A stretch of DNA of 64,000 nucleotides from Chitinophaga pinensis (GTDB taxonomy: Bacteria > Bacteroidota > Bacteroidia > Chitinophagales > CAMDFR01), in NCBI GenBank assembly GCA_945860705.1, contig CAMART010000003.1:1-64000 (forward strand). The letters run 5' to 3'. The notes beneath the pieces were generated by a model. It was not told where the DNA came from, did no database searches, and saw only the letters and a program-made list of their open reading frames with translations. Below, piece by piece: positions 18,613 to 28,186 of the stretch; the first letter of the stretch is position 1, and each line of letters begins with the position of its first letter. Made by a program: the position numbers and the translations under genes.

Positions 18613-19921
18613 CTTCGTTTTTTAAATAGACTTGAGCTTGTTCGAGCATTTTTTCATATATTTTTTTCCAAGTCTCTTTCTCAAAAGTATCATTATGAAA
18701 TAATGAAATATAGGTGCCTCCTACATTATTTACTTTGCTCATAAGCTCTGATATTTTTTCTATGGCTCCAGCTTCTTCTTGGTCTAGATAATAGTTCCAA
18801 GTACTATCCATAAAACAAAATGGAAATACTTTCAGTATACTTCTTTCATCTTTTTTGATATCAAAAAAATAATGCGGTGTACAGGTGCTCGCTCTAAAAC
18901 CAAGCATTGGCGCATATCCCATAGTATAATCTTCTACGATACTACTTTGCAAAATATTTTGATATGCTATAGGCATCAATAATCGTAAATAATGCTGACG
19001 AGATTTAGTTGTCACTTGATTATTTATAGTGTTCAGTCTTTTCATTTCTAGTTTCAACTTGTTTGGTTGAAGTGGCGAATTATATGATGGATGAATCCCA
19101 ATATCTGCCCATTTGCTAGTTTCTCTTATCAGTTCATGGAGTTTTTCATTATCATGAGGTATATTTTTATCAAATTTTCCATAGTCACCCAATAGATAAA
19201 AGAATATAGGTTTAACATTTATTTTTTGATGTACTTTTTTTATCCAATCAAAAGTATCATATGGGTCTGGTTGTGTTTTATTCCAAACTTTTACTCTATT
19301 ATAAAATGCTTTAAACTTAAATGTAGATAGCGATTTAGCTGATGCTAAAAATCCTCTCCAAAATCCTTTGTATAAGTATGCATAGGCATTATCAATATCA
19401 AAAGTAGGTATGAATTTAAATTTTCTAAGTGGCAATTCTAAATCTGGATAGCGCTCCAATAAAATTTGGCGAAGTAACATCGCATACTCATCTACAAGCG
19501 GTCTCTCTAAAAAACCATTTTTATATGCAATAGAATTAACTGGGTCATATCTACCATGTGAGTCTTTTTTGCTTGGCAAATACTCTTCATATCTGCTTAA
19601 TAGATAAAACGACGCAGCAAACAAATCAAATGGTATAGCCGCATGACTAAAATCGTGAGGAAATAATACTGGCATTCCGTTCCACTCAGCTACAGTTATC
19701 TCTTTTGGTTCTATTTCTTTTTCAAATAATAGAGTATCTGCTTTGATAAAAATCTCATCATCTATTGCCCATTCAGCATAGCTCAATTTAGGTAAATCAC
19801 TCTGCTCGAAAAGTTCTTTTTCGGCAGTAATCTTGTAATCTGTTTTTAATATTCCTTTAAAAATAGTATCAATTATATAGGATAATCTATTCGTTTTCTT
19901 TGGAGCGTATATTAATATCAT
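18602..19921 (-). CDS. polysaccharide deacetylase family protein
   Basis: FKFIPTFDIDNAYAY...DIGIHPSYNS (metal-binding NodB-like elements); overlaps neighbours by 11 and 4 nt. Confidence 0.75.
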   Translation of the reverse strand: MILIYAPKKTNRLSYIIDTIFKGILKTDYKITAEKELFEQSDLPKLSYAEWAIDDEIFIKADTLLFEKEIEPKEITVAEWNGMPVLFPHDFSHAAIPFDLFAASFYLLSRYEEYLPSKKDSHGRYDPVNSIAYKNGFLERPLVDEYAMLLRQILLERYPDLELPLRKFKFIPTFDIDNAYAYLYKGFWRGFLASAKSLSTFKFKAFYNRVKVWNKTQPDPYDTFDWIKKVHQKINVKPIFFYLLGDYGKFDKNIPHDNEKLHELIRETSKWADIGIHPSYNSPLQPNKLKLEMKRLNTINNQVTTKSRQHYLRLLMPIAYQNILQSSIVEDYTMGYAPMLGFRASTCTPHYFFDIKKDERSILKVFPFCFMDSTWNYYLDQEEAGAIEKISELMSKVNNVGGTYISLFHNDTFEKETWKKIYEKMLEQAQVYLKNEDEY

Positions 19922-20610
19922 TTGCTTATTTTATAAAAAGTCTGATTTCTTAAATATTTAGTTTTTAATAAAGGGCAAATTTTGTACCGTTCTTCTTTAG
20001 TGTCCTCATAAATTGCTGTCAAAGTTTCAAAAACATCTGTAATACCTATTTTATCGCACCATTCAAAAGGTCCGAATGGGTAATTGGTACCTAATCGCAT
20101 GCCATTATCTATATCTTCTATCGAAGCAGTGCCTTCTTGAAGTGTATAGCAAGCCTCATTGATGATCATAAATAAAATACGAGGCGTGATCATACCCACT
20201 CTATCCGCTACCACATCGTATTCTATATTTATGTCTTTAAATATTTTTGCTACATCTTCGTTGTGATAAGCAAAATAAAAACTCAATTCCCATCTACTTC
20301 TATTGATAAAAGTAGGAAGTGCATTCATTCCAACTAATTTACATCTCAATTTATCTCCCATGATGTAGACTTGTTCTGCAAGACTTGTTTTTACTGCCGA
20401 CACAAAAACTAGCTTATCTTTCAATCCTGCATAGTAGTTTAGATTTTCTGCATCATCATCAAAATTTAAATCAAAAATTATATCTGCTTGTTTTATTTCA
20501 TCAAGTTCTTCTTCTATATCTGTGATGCGAGTGATATTTAGATTTGGATGGTCTAATTTCAATCTCAACTCTTCATATCTTCTATCGTCACCTATTACTA
20601 TTATTTCCAT
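19918..20610 (-). CDS. 3-hydroxyacyl-CoA dehydrogenase-family protein (C-terminal 3HCDH domain)
   Basis: RVGMITPRILFMIINEACYTLQEGTASIEDIDNGMRLGTNYPFGPFEWCDKIG; start trimmed to MEIIVIGDDRRY. Confidence 0.8.
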   Translation of the reverse strand: MEIIVIGDDRRYEELRLKLDHPNLNITRITDIEEELDEIKQADIIFDLNFDDDAENLNYYAGLKDKLVFVSAVKTSLAEQVYIMGDKLRCKLVGMNALPTFINRSRWELSFYFAYHNEDVAKIFKDINIEYDVVADRVGMITPRILFMIINEACYTLQEGTASIEDIDNGMRLGTNYPFGPFEWCDKIGITDVFETLTAIYEDTKEERYKICPLLKTKYLRNQTFYKISK

Positions 20611-20654
20611 AAATTGCGCTACTTTTATGCGAAAATACAAATACATTACTTAAT

Positions 20655-21035
20655 ATGAACAAAGAAATAATCAACAGTGTCAAAGCACCTGCACCGATAG
20701 GACCATACAACCAAGCTGTTAAAGTGGGAAATCTATTATTCGTTTCTGGTCAAATAGCTATCAATCAAGAAACTGGCGACCTGGTATGTGACAATATAGA
20801 AGCTGAAACTGAGATGGTGCTTAAAAATCTAGCTTTTATTTTAAATGAAGCAGGAAGTGATTTTAGTAAAGTAGTGAAAAGCACTATCTTCATCAATGAC
20901 ATGAATAATTTTGCAAAAATAAATGAAGTATATGCTCGCTATATGGTAGAACCATACCCAGCTAGAGAAACTGTAGAAGTAAGCAAGCTTCCTAAAAATG
21001 TAAATGTAGAAATAAGCGTTATTGCGTTGGTTTAA
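20655..21035 (+). CDS. ridA: RidA family protein (enamine/imine deaminase)
   Basis: SVKAPAPIGPYNQAVKVGNLLFVSGQIAI... PYPARETVEVSKLPKNVNVEISVIAL. Confidence 0.93.
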   Translation: MNKEIINSVKAPAPIGPYNQAVKVGNLLFVSGQIAINQETGDLVCDNIEAETEMVLKNLAFILNEAGSDFSKVVKSTIFINDMNNFAKINEVYARYMVEPYPARETVEVSKLPKNVNVEISVIALV

Positions 21036-21124
21036 CACGCTCTCTTCTATTGATTTTTTTACAGACAATCCACACTGTTGGTAAAAAAATCAATTGTAAA
21101 AACTAGAATCTATAATTTTATATT

Positions 21125-21682
21125 ATGATAATAATAGGCATCACAGGAACTATTGGAGCTGGCAAAGGCACTGTAGTTGATTATTTAGTGAAAAAACATC
21201 ACTACGACCATTTTTCAGTAAGAAAATTTTTGACTGCAATCATAGAAACCAAAGGCCTACCACTCAATAGAGATAGTATGGTGGCTGTAGCAAATGATTT
21301 AAGAGCAAATAATAGCCCCAGCTATATAGTTGAGCAACTCTATGATATGGCTATTCAGAGTAAAAACAATTGTATTATAGAAAGTATACGTACTCCCGGC
21401 GAAATAGATGCTCTTAGAAAACTAGGCAATTTCTATCTACTTGCTGTAGATGCAGACCCTAAAACCAGATACGAACGTATAGTAATAAGAAATAGTGAAA
21501 CAGATAAAATCAGTTTTGAAACATTTATAGAAAATGAAAAAAGAGAAATGACTGCTACTGATCCCAATAAGCAAAATTTATCTGTATGTATGAGCAAATC
21601 AGATTTTACGGTAGAAAACAGTGGTTCATTTGAAGATTTAAATGTTCAGATTGAAAAAATATTAGCATCAATAACAAAATAG
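21125..21682 (+). CDS. P-loop nucleotide kinase-like protein (dephospho-CoA kinase/UPF0200-like)
   Basis: Walker A GITGTIGAGKGT; VANDLRANN and CIIESIRTPGEIDALR motifs. Confidence 0.8.
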   Translation: MIIIGITGTIGAGKGTVVDYLVKKHHYDHFSVRKFLTAIIETKGLPLNRDSMVAVANDLRANNSPSYIVEQLYDMAIQSKNNCIIESIRTPGEIDALRKLGNFYLLAVDADPKTRYERIVIRNSETDKISFETFIENEKREMTATDPNKQNLSVCMSKSDFTVENSGSFEDLNVQIEKILASITK

Positions 21683-21693
21683 AATTTTATAAA

Positions 21694-22185
21694 ATGGAAA
21701 CATATATAAGACCAAGTTGGGATGATTATTTTATAGAGGTAATGGATGGCATCTCAAAAAGAGCCACTTGTGGACGTGGAAGAAGTGGCTGTGTTATTGC
21801 AAAAAACAATCAAATATTGGTGACTGGATATGTAGGCTCACCAGCAGGTCTTCCTCACTGTGATGAGATAGGTCATCAAATGAAAAAAGTAATACATGTA
21901 GATGAAGGCGATAAAGTGACGGAACATTGTGTACGTACTGTTCATGCTGAACAAAATGCTATCTGTCAAGCAGCTAGAAGAGGTGTAGCACTCGAAGGCT
22001 CTACACTCTATTGTAGAATGACACCTTGTAGAGTATGTGCCATGCTCATTATCAATTGTGGAATAACTCGTGTGGTATGTCAAAGAAAATATCAAGCAGG
22101 TGGTGAGAGCGAGGAGATGTTTAAAAAAGTAGGAATTCAATTGGATTTCATACACGACGAAATACAGGAATACGAAAAAAAGTAA
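21694..22185 (+). CDS. dCMP deaminase family protein
   Basis: Zinc site HAEQNAICQAARRG ... MTPCRVCAMLIINCGI. Confidence 0.92.
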   Translation: METYIRPSWDDYFIEVMDGISKRATCGRGRSGCVIAKNNQILVTGYVGSPAGLPHCDEIGHQMKKVIHVDEGDKVTEHCVRTVHAEQNAICQAARRGVALEGSTLYCRMTPCRVCAMLIINCGITRVVCQRKYQAGGESEEMFKKVGIQLDFIHDEIQEYEKK

Positions 22186-22301
22186 TATCAAAAATAAATT
22201 TTTATTAAATAATCAATTTTAGTGGATATACATTTTGTATATCTATTAAATGTTTATACTTTTAATTATATTTTTTATCAAAAACAAAACATCAAACAAT
22301 C

Positions 22302-23312
22302 ATGGGACTAATGGATTTTATCAAAAATGAATTAATAGAAATAATAGATTGGGTAGAACAAGACCCGAATATTGTTTTATACAAATTTCAAGACAAAGGA
22401 AATAATATAAAATATGGTGCACAGCTTACAGTGCGTGAATCACAAGTAGCCTTATTTATCAATGAAGGGCAAATAGCAGATGTATATATGCCCGGTAGAC
22501 ATGAATTAAATACAGCTAATATGCCAATTCTTACTACTCTCAAAGGCTGGAAATATGGTTTTCAATCACCTTTCAAAGTAGATATCTATTTTATTTCTAC
22601 CAAACAATTTACCAATCTAAAATGGGGCACACCTAACCCAGTGATGATGCGTGACCCAGAATTTAAACAAGTAAGGCTAAAAGCATTTGGAACCTATTTT
22701 ATAAAAGTAAAAGATGCAAAAATATTTTTTAAAGAATATGCAGGCACTCATCCAATACTTACTATAGATAAAATAGAAGATAGCTTACGTGATATAGTAG
22801 CACCAAAATTTGCAGAAGCCATAGCAGAAGCTAATGTAGCTGTGATGGATATGGTATCTAACTATAGTGAAATCGGAAACGTAATCGCACCAATACTTCA
22901 AAGAGATTTAGATGTATTTGGAATCGAGCTCACCAAATTTCAAATCACCTCTACTACCCTACCTGATGAGGTTTTAGCGTTTTATGATAAGATGACCAAT
23001 ATGAATATGGTAGGGAATAATATGGCACAATTTACTCAGTTTCAAACTGCCAATGCCATAGGAGATGCTGCTAATAATCCGGGTGGTGCTGCAGGAGCAG
23101 GTATAGGCATTGGTGCAGGTATGGGACTTGGCAATGTGATAGCACAAAATATGATGAATATGAATAACCAAACACAGCAACAAAATAATGCTCCAGCTCC
23201 AAAAGAAGACATCATGAAAATGCTGAAAGATTTAGGAGAGTTAAAAACTGCTGGTATTCTTACAGAAGAAGAATTTGCTGCTAAAAAAGCAGAGCTTTTA
23301 GCAAAATTATAA
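22302..23312 (+). CDS. SPFH domain protein with C-terminal SHOCT-like motif (YdjI-like)
   Basis: QLTVRESQVALFINEGQIADVYMPGRHELNTANMPIL; Gly/Ala-rich linker; DIMKMLKDLGELKTAGILTEEEFAAKKAELLAKL. Confidence 0.88.
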   Translation: MGLMDFIKNELIEIIDWVEQDPNIVLYKFQDKGNNIKYGAQLTVRESQVALFINEGQIADVYMPGRHELNTANMPILTTLKGWKYGFQSPFKVDIYFISTKQFTNLKWGTPNPVMMRDPEFKQVRLKAFGTYFIKVKDAKIFFKEYAGTHPILTIDKIEDSLRDIVAPKFAEAIAEANVAVMDMVSNYSEIGNVIAPILQRDLDVFGIELTKFQITSTTLPDEVLAFYDKMTNMNMVGNNMAQFTQFQTANAIGDAANNPGGAAGAGIGIGAGMGLGNVIAQNMMNMNNQTQQQNNAPAPKEDIMKMLKDLGELKTAGILTEEEFAAKKAELLAKL

Positions 23313-23324
23313 GGATATATATTT

Positions 23325-24455
23325 ATGTCTGAAGAAATAATACAAGAAGAGCATCATCTAGCTCCTATAGCTGAAAGTCTTTTAAACAAAGTACTGGAAG
23401 TACCATGCCCATCATGTGCAGGAAAACTTTTGTATGATGCCGATCATCAAAAAATTAGTTGCAAATATTGTGGTTATAAAGAAGATTTTGATAAGGCAAA
23501 CGATAGAGTCACTGAACAAGGATTATTTGAAGCAATAGAAAAAAGCACTCAGTTTAGCATGACGAGCGAAGGGAAGCATGTATATAATTGCAGTGGCTGT
23601 GGCTCTAAAGTAATGCTCGATAAAGCTGAAGTACATGTAAGATGTAGTTTTTGTGGGAGCAAAAATGTAAATGAAGAAGCATTTGAAAGTAATTATATTC
23701 AGCCAGCTGGTATCATTGCATTTAAAAATTCTGAAGCAAAGGCGCAAGAGATATATAAAGAATGGATAGGTAAAGGATTTTTTACTCCAAAAAAATTAAA
23801 GACTGGTTCTTTTGTAAATAATTTGCAAGGTGTATATATTCCATTTTGGACATACGATGCAGACACACAAAGCCAATGGTGTGGATATGCCGGCAAATAT
23901 TACTATGTTACAAAAACTAGGTACGTAAATGGAAAAACTGAGAGCTATCAAGAACAACGTACCGAATGGATATGGCGTGAAGGAGTGCATGCAAAATTTT
24001 TTGATGATGTACTCGTATCTTCTTCCAGGGGTGCAGCACAAAATGAAGTACAGAAAATATTTCCGTATAACTTGAAAGAAGTAGTCAATTTTAATCCAAA
24101 ACTTTTACTAGGCTGGGAAGCAGAGATATATAATATAGATGTAAAAAATGGATATAGAACTGCGGAAGAAATAATGAATAACACCATACATGACGAATGT
24201 ACAGAGATGCTACGAATGGATACTTATAGAGACCTCCAAGTGCGCACTCAAAAGTCGGCTCAGACTTTCAAGCACATTCTACTACCATTATGGATATGTA
24301 GCTACGACTATAATGGAAAGATTTATAAATTTCTAGTAAACGGACAAACAGGTAAAATAGAAGGTAGTAAACCAATAGATAAAATGAAAGTAGCGATTTG
24401 TATAATTATAGGTATTATTATACTTTTAATATTATTTTTCTTATTCAAAAAATAA
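23325..24455 (+). CDS. double zinc-ribbon protein with C-terminal TM anchor (YdjG-like)
   Basis: CPSCAGKLLYDADHQKISCKYC and CSGCGSKVMLDKAEVHVRCSFCGSK; C-terminal VAICIIIGIIILLILFFLFKK. Confidence 0.82.
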   Translation: MSEEIIQEEHHLAPIAESLLNKVLEVPCPSCAGKLLYDADHQKISCKYCGYKEDFDKANDRVTEQGLFEAIEKSTQFSMTSEGKHVYNCSGCGSKVMLDKAEVHVRCSFCGSKNVNEEAFESNYIQPAGIIAFKNSEAKAQEIYKEWIGKGFFTPKKLKTGSFVNNLQGVYIPFWTYDADTQSQWCGYAGKYYYVTKTRYVNGKTESYQEQRTEWIWREGVHAKFFDDVLVSSSRGAAQNEVQKIFPYNLKEVVNFNPKLLLGWEAEIYNIDVKNGYRTAEEIMNNTIHDECTEMLRMDTYRDLQVRTQKSAQTFKHILLPLWICSYDYNGKIYKFLVNGQTGKIEGSKPIDKMKVAICIIIGIIILLILFFLFKK

Positions 24456-24481
24456 ATTTTTCACCTTGAAATCCAATTCAA

Positions 24482-24760
24482 ATGAACACATTAGACAATT
24501 TTAGTAAAAGATTTTTGACAATTAGTATTTCTTTATCAGTGATACTTCTAAGTGCATCTTTATTTATTTTTTCTATCAAAACTGCTACAGCATCAAGTGC
24601 TCCTGCAAAATTTCCTAGTCCATATTCAGCTTCTGAAAACTATAGTCCATTAGGCATATACAATGGCTATGTATATTATTTTTATATGAGTGGAAGTACT
24701 ATAGAATTTTCTAAAGTAAAAACAGATGTAGCAAAAGATTTTACAGAAAATTATAAATAA
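24482..24760 (+). CDS. small hypothetical membrane/secreted protein
   Basis: 92 aa, one N-terminal hydrophobic segment; followed by a strong terminator. Confidence 0.6.
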   Translation: MNTLDNFSKRFLTISISLSVILLSASLFIFSIKTATASSAPAKFPSPYSASENYSPLGIYNGYVYYFYMSGSTIEFSKVKTDVAKDFTENYK

Positions 24761-24777
24761 ACGAATTTATAAAACAT

Positions 24778-24813
24778 AAAAAAACTCGATAGAATCTATC
24801 GAGTTTTTTTTTA
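24778..24813. terminator. bidirectional intrinsic terminator between convergent genes
   Basis: ACTCGATAGAATCTATCGAGT stem (24784-24804) flanked by A-tract and T-tract. Confidence 0.9.
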
Positions 24814-27147
24814 TTATTTCTGAATAACTATCTTACTTGTTTTTGAACTATACTTTATTAAATAAGTTCCATTCGGTATAAAAGTAACATCTATCTCTTG
24901 ATGGTTTTTCGCGTTTGTTTTTGATATTAGCTGACCATATATATCATATATGTATATATACTCATCTTTAAGTGGATTATCAATAAACATATAAACTTTA
25001 TTTGTAGCAGGATTTGGATATATAGTATAACTAATATCACTACTTATATCATTGATAGAAACTGTTTCATTATTTCTATTAAAAGTATGTTGTTGACTTA
25101 CGAAATTTCCTGTACCATTTGGTATACGAGCATATGCTATATCCATAGACTGTGCACCAAAGCTTACATTGTCTAGTATTTCACGATTACTATTCAATAA
25201 AAATAGTTTTTCTCCATTAGAGGCAGATAGTTTGAAGTTGGTATGCAAAGGACCTTGAGAACCATCTTCATCTGCCCACAATATAAGATATGAATTTCCT
25301 GGCATTGACGTTCCTGTTGGTATTTGAAACTTAGTGTAGTTAAGAGTATCATCACTTATAAAATAGTTGCTGATATCCACTGTACTCGAACTAGTATTAT
25401 ACAACTCTATCCAATCTTCAAATTGCCCCGCTTCATCTGCTATTGATACTGAATTTGAAGCCATCAATTCATTGATGACAATAGAAGAGTTTGAAGCTAT
25501 TTGTGGTTTTATATAATATATATATACATTGTGTTCAGCTCCTGGAGGGTCATACGAGACGGTCTTTGGAATATTATTAGCAACAGCTTCTACATAAAAA
25601 CGTACCCAAGTAGCACCTAATTGTTTTGGAATATATGCTGCATAAGTACCATCACCTGCAGCTCCATCATTGTGTATACCATCGTCGTACATGGCTATTT
25701 TAGTAAAATTGCCTACAATATTTGTTGCGTAATATAGATTGATTCCAAGAATACCTAGACCATGAGAAGCTGTAGTTCTTATAAGTGATGAATCATTTGT
25801 AGTGACTGGTGCCCAAGGTATATTGTTTACTAAATAAGTAGTAGAACTAATCATAGGAGACTCTACATTTACTTCAGGATTTGTCAATAAAAAATTTCTT
25901 CTATAAGATATAAAACTTTTTAAAGTATCTAATTCTCTAGTAAAAGATGTATACGTACTTAATTTAATGGGATCAGCATTAACAAAAGAATCTATTTTAT
26001 CTCCAATACTATCTATAAAATTATGTGCTGTTGTAATGTCAAAATCTTCATTTATCAATGTACGTAAATGAGCTAAATATCTTTGTCTGTATTCTGGCAC
26101 CACAAAAAGTCTATGCATTAATGGATAATTGTCATTAGTTGCATTATAAAATGGACTCCATGCTTTATTTCTTCCTTCCATCACGCTATTGCCATCATAC
26201 TCAAGTGGAGTGATTCTACCTGTCTCCGATTCCCAATATGCAAAATAATCCATCTTACCTTTAAAAATATAACCATCATCATCTGAGTATAAATTTTCTG
26301 TAGCAACGTGCCAAAGAGATCTATCTACATCCAATACTGGTGGTATAACTGTAGTTCTATTTGGCAATAGAGTATTTCCTAATTTATCACAAGTAGTGAT
26401 TAGGTCTTGCCATGGATGAACTTTGGAAGTAAATTTCAAATCATAATGAGTTTTATATCTAGCAGAGTCCGTACCAAGCCAGTTGAGTGCAGCTGTACTA
26501 TCACCCCACATTCCTCCACCTCCTCCTGGTGATCCTGGAGGTTTATCAGCTCTCCAATGTGTACCATTATTAGATAAAAACCATTCTTTGATAAATGATT
26601 TATTTAAGTTTTGAACACATGGATATAAACCATATTCAACACCATTTACTTTTAACCATACATAGGTCACTTTTGCTCCTGGTATATGATTTCTTTCATG
26701 TGTAAAATAATAGAACTCTCGCATAAAACTTGGATCGCCAAAACAATTATTTAAATTCAAAGTATTATATCCATCTATATCTTGATCTTCTTTTTTATAA
26801 TCTAAAGATATGTTGAATGATTTTTTTCTACTGGTACCAGTCATAGAATAGGAAGTCTGTCCTTTGTATCTCACACCTACACTATCATAGGAGACTCCAT
26901 CTATCTTCATATTTGCTACTAAGTCTGTTTTAGAGGCATAATTTGAAGCGAGCGTAGTCAAATAATTAGGATCCCAAAAAGTGATTTCAATATACTTTAC
27001 ATTATTTTGTTCGAAGAAGTTATTGGGAAGCTTAGAACCTGTCAATAGTTGTCTATTATCTGAACTAAGGTCTATTTCTTTTGGAAATCCTTGACCAAAT
27101 AATTGAGCACAAATAAATAAAAAATAAAATGGTAATAGGTTTTTCAT
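24814..27147 (-). CDS. secreted CotH kinase family protein with lamin-tail domain and T9SS sorting domain
   Basis: RYKGQTSYSMTGTSRKKSFNISLDYKK, PLEYDGNSVMEGR; SSIVINELMASNSVSIADEAGQFEDWIELYNTSSSTVDISNYFISDD (LTD); C-terminal YPNPATNKVYMFI...YLIKYSSKTSKIVIQK. Confidence 0.88.
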   Translation of the reverse strand: MKNLLPFYFLFICAQLFGQGFPKEIDLSSDNRQLLTGSKLPNNFFEQNNVKYIEITFWDPNYLTTLASNYASKTDLVANMKIDGVSYDSVGVRYKGQTSYSMTGTSRKKSFNISLDYKKEDQDIDGYNTLNLNNCFGDPSFMREFYYFTHERNHIPGAKVTYVWLKVNGVEYGLYPCVQNLNKSFIKEWFLSNNGTHWRADKPPGSPGGGGGMWGDSTAALNWLGTDSARYKTHYDLKFTSKVHPWQDLITTCDKLGNTLLPNRTTVIPPVLDVDRSLWHVATENLYSDDDGYIFKGKMDYFAYWESETGRITPLEYDGNSVMEGRNKAWSPFYNATNDNYPLMHRLFVVPEYRQRYLAHLRTLINEDFDITTAHNFIDSIGDKIDSFVNADPIKLSTYTSFTRELDTLKSFISYRRNFLLTNPEVNVESPMISSTTYLVNNIPWAPVTTNDSSLIRTTASHGLGILGINLYYATNIVGNFTKIAMYDDGIHNDGAAGDGTYAAYIPKQLGATWVRFYVEAVANNIPKTVSYDPPGAEHNVYIYYIKPQIASNSSIVINELMASNSVSIADEAGQFEDWIELYNTSSSTVDISNYFISDDTLNYTKFQIPTGTSMPGNSYLILWADEDGSQGPLHTNFKLSASNGEKLFLLNSNREILDNVSFGAQSMDIAYARIPNGTGNFVSQQHTFNRNNETVSINDISSDISYTIYPNPATNKVYMFIDNPLKDEYIYIYDIYGQLISKTNAKNHQEIDVTFIPNGTYLIKYSSKTSKIVIQK

Positions 27148-27211
27148 ATTAAATTTATATAGTTAATAATTACTAGACGATAATAAAGAAATAATCCTTT
27201 GTTTGGCATAA

Positions 27212-28138
27212 CTATTTCATCTTTGATCTCTTCATCAGATAAGGCATCAGTATTTGCTTGAATCCATTATCTATTGGCGCTTCTATATAATCGATTTTAT
27301 ATTGTTGGCATCTTAGTTTCAATGCTTTTTTGTAATTACTCATTTTTTCTAAATAATGAGATTTTACTTGGGATGCATTTAGTTTTAGTTCGCTACCACT
27401 TTCCATATCTACAAATAAATAAGGTCTGTTTTCAAACTCAAAATCTACTTCATGTTTTTTATCCACTACATGAAAAAATAATATTTCATGTTTATTAAAT
27501 TTAAGATGTTGCAATGCTTCAAATAATTTTTCTTGATGTGTAGAATCTATAGATTCATTGTCAAACATATCACTGAATATAACCACCATCGAGCGCTTAT
27601 GAATATTCTCTGCTATCTCATGTAAACATTTGATAGCATTCGTTTTTTTCTGTTGATTCTTATTCAGTGTATTTAAAAGATAATTATACAAAAGATTTTT
27701 ATGAACGATACTACTTTTAGAAATAGTATGTGTATGAACTGACTCATCAAATAAACTCAAACCAAAAGCATCACGTTGTCTTTTGAGAAGCTCTATCATG
27801 GATGCAATAGCCAATACAGAAAATTGCATTTTATTTTTAGCCACATCTTTTGGAAAATACATTGATGAAGAAGTATCTAAAATAAAATGACAACGAAGAT
27901 TGGTTTCTTCTTCATATTTTTTAGTATACATTTTATCGGTACGAGCAAATACTTTCCAATCTACATTTTTTGTACTTTCACCTTCGTTGTATATTCTGTG
28001 CTCTGCAAACTCAACACTGAATCCATGAAAAGGACTTTTATGCAGCCCGATAATAAAACCTTCTACAACCTGACGTGCAAGCAAATCAAGGTTTTCAAAT
28101 TCTTTTATTTCTTCTTGTTGTAGGATATTGTTTGACAT
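27212..28138 (-). CDS. DUF58 domain-containing protein
   Basis: FAEHRIYNEGESTKNVDWKVFARTDKMYTKKYEEETNLRCHFILDTSSSM. Confidence 0.9.
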   Translation of the reverse strand: MSNNILQQEEIKEFENLDLLARQVVEGFIIGLHKSPFHGFSVEFAEHRIYNEGESTKNVDWKVFARTDKMYTKKYEEETNLRCHFILDTSSSMYFPKDVAKNKMQFSVLAIASMIELLKRQRDAFGLSLFDESVHTHTISKSSIVHKNLLYNYLLNTLNKNQQKKTNAIKCLHEIAENIHKRSMVVIFSDMFDNESIDSTHQEKLFEALQHLKFNKHEILFFHVVDKKHEVDFEFENRPYLFVDMESGSELKLNASQVKSHYLEKMSNYKKALKLRCQQYKIDYIEAPIDNGFKQILMPYLMKRSKMK

Positions 28139-28186
28139 AAAGTACTATAAAAATAAGCAATAATTTCTAGATGAACTATTTTGATT

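Noticed and set aside
21838-22191. 117-aa minus-strand ORF opposite dCMP deaminase
   Set aside because: Antisense shadow ORF to a clear deaminase with intact zinc motifs.
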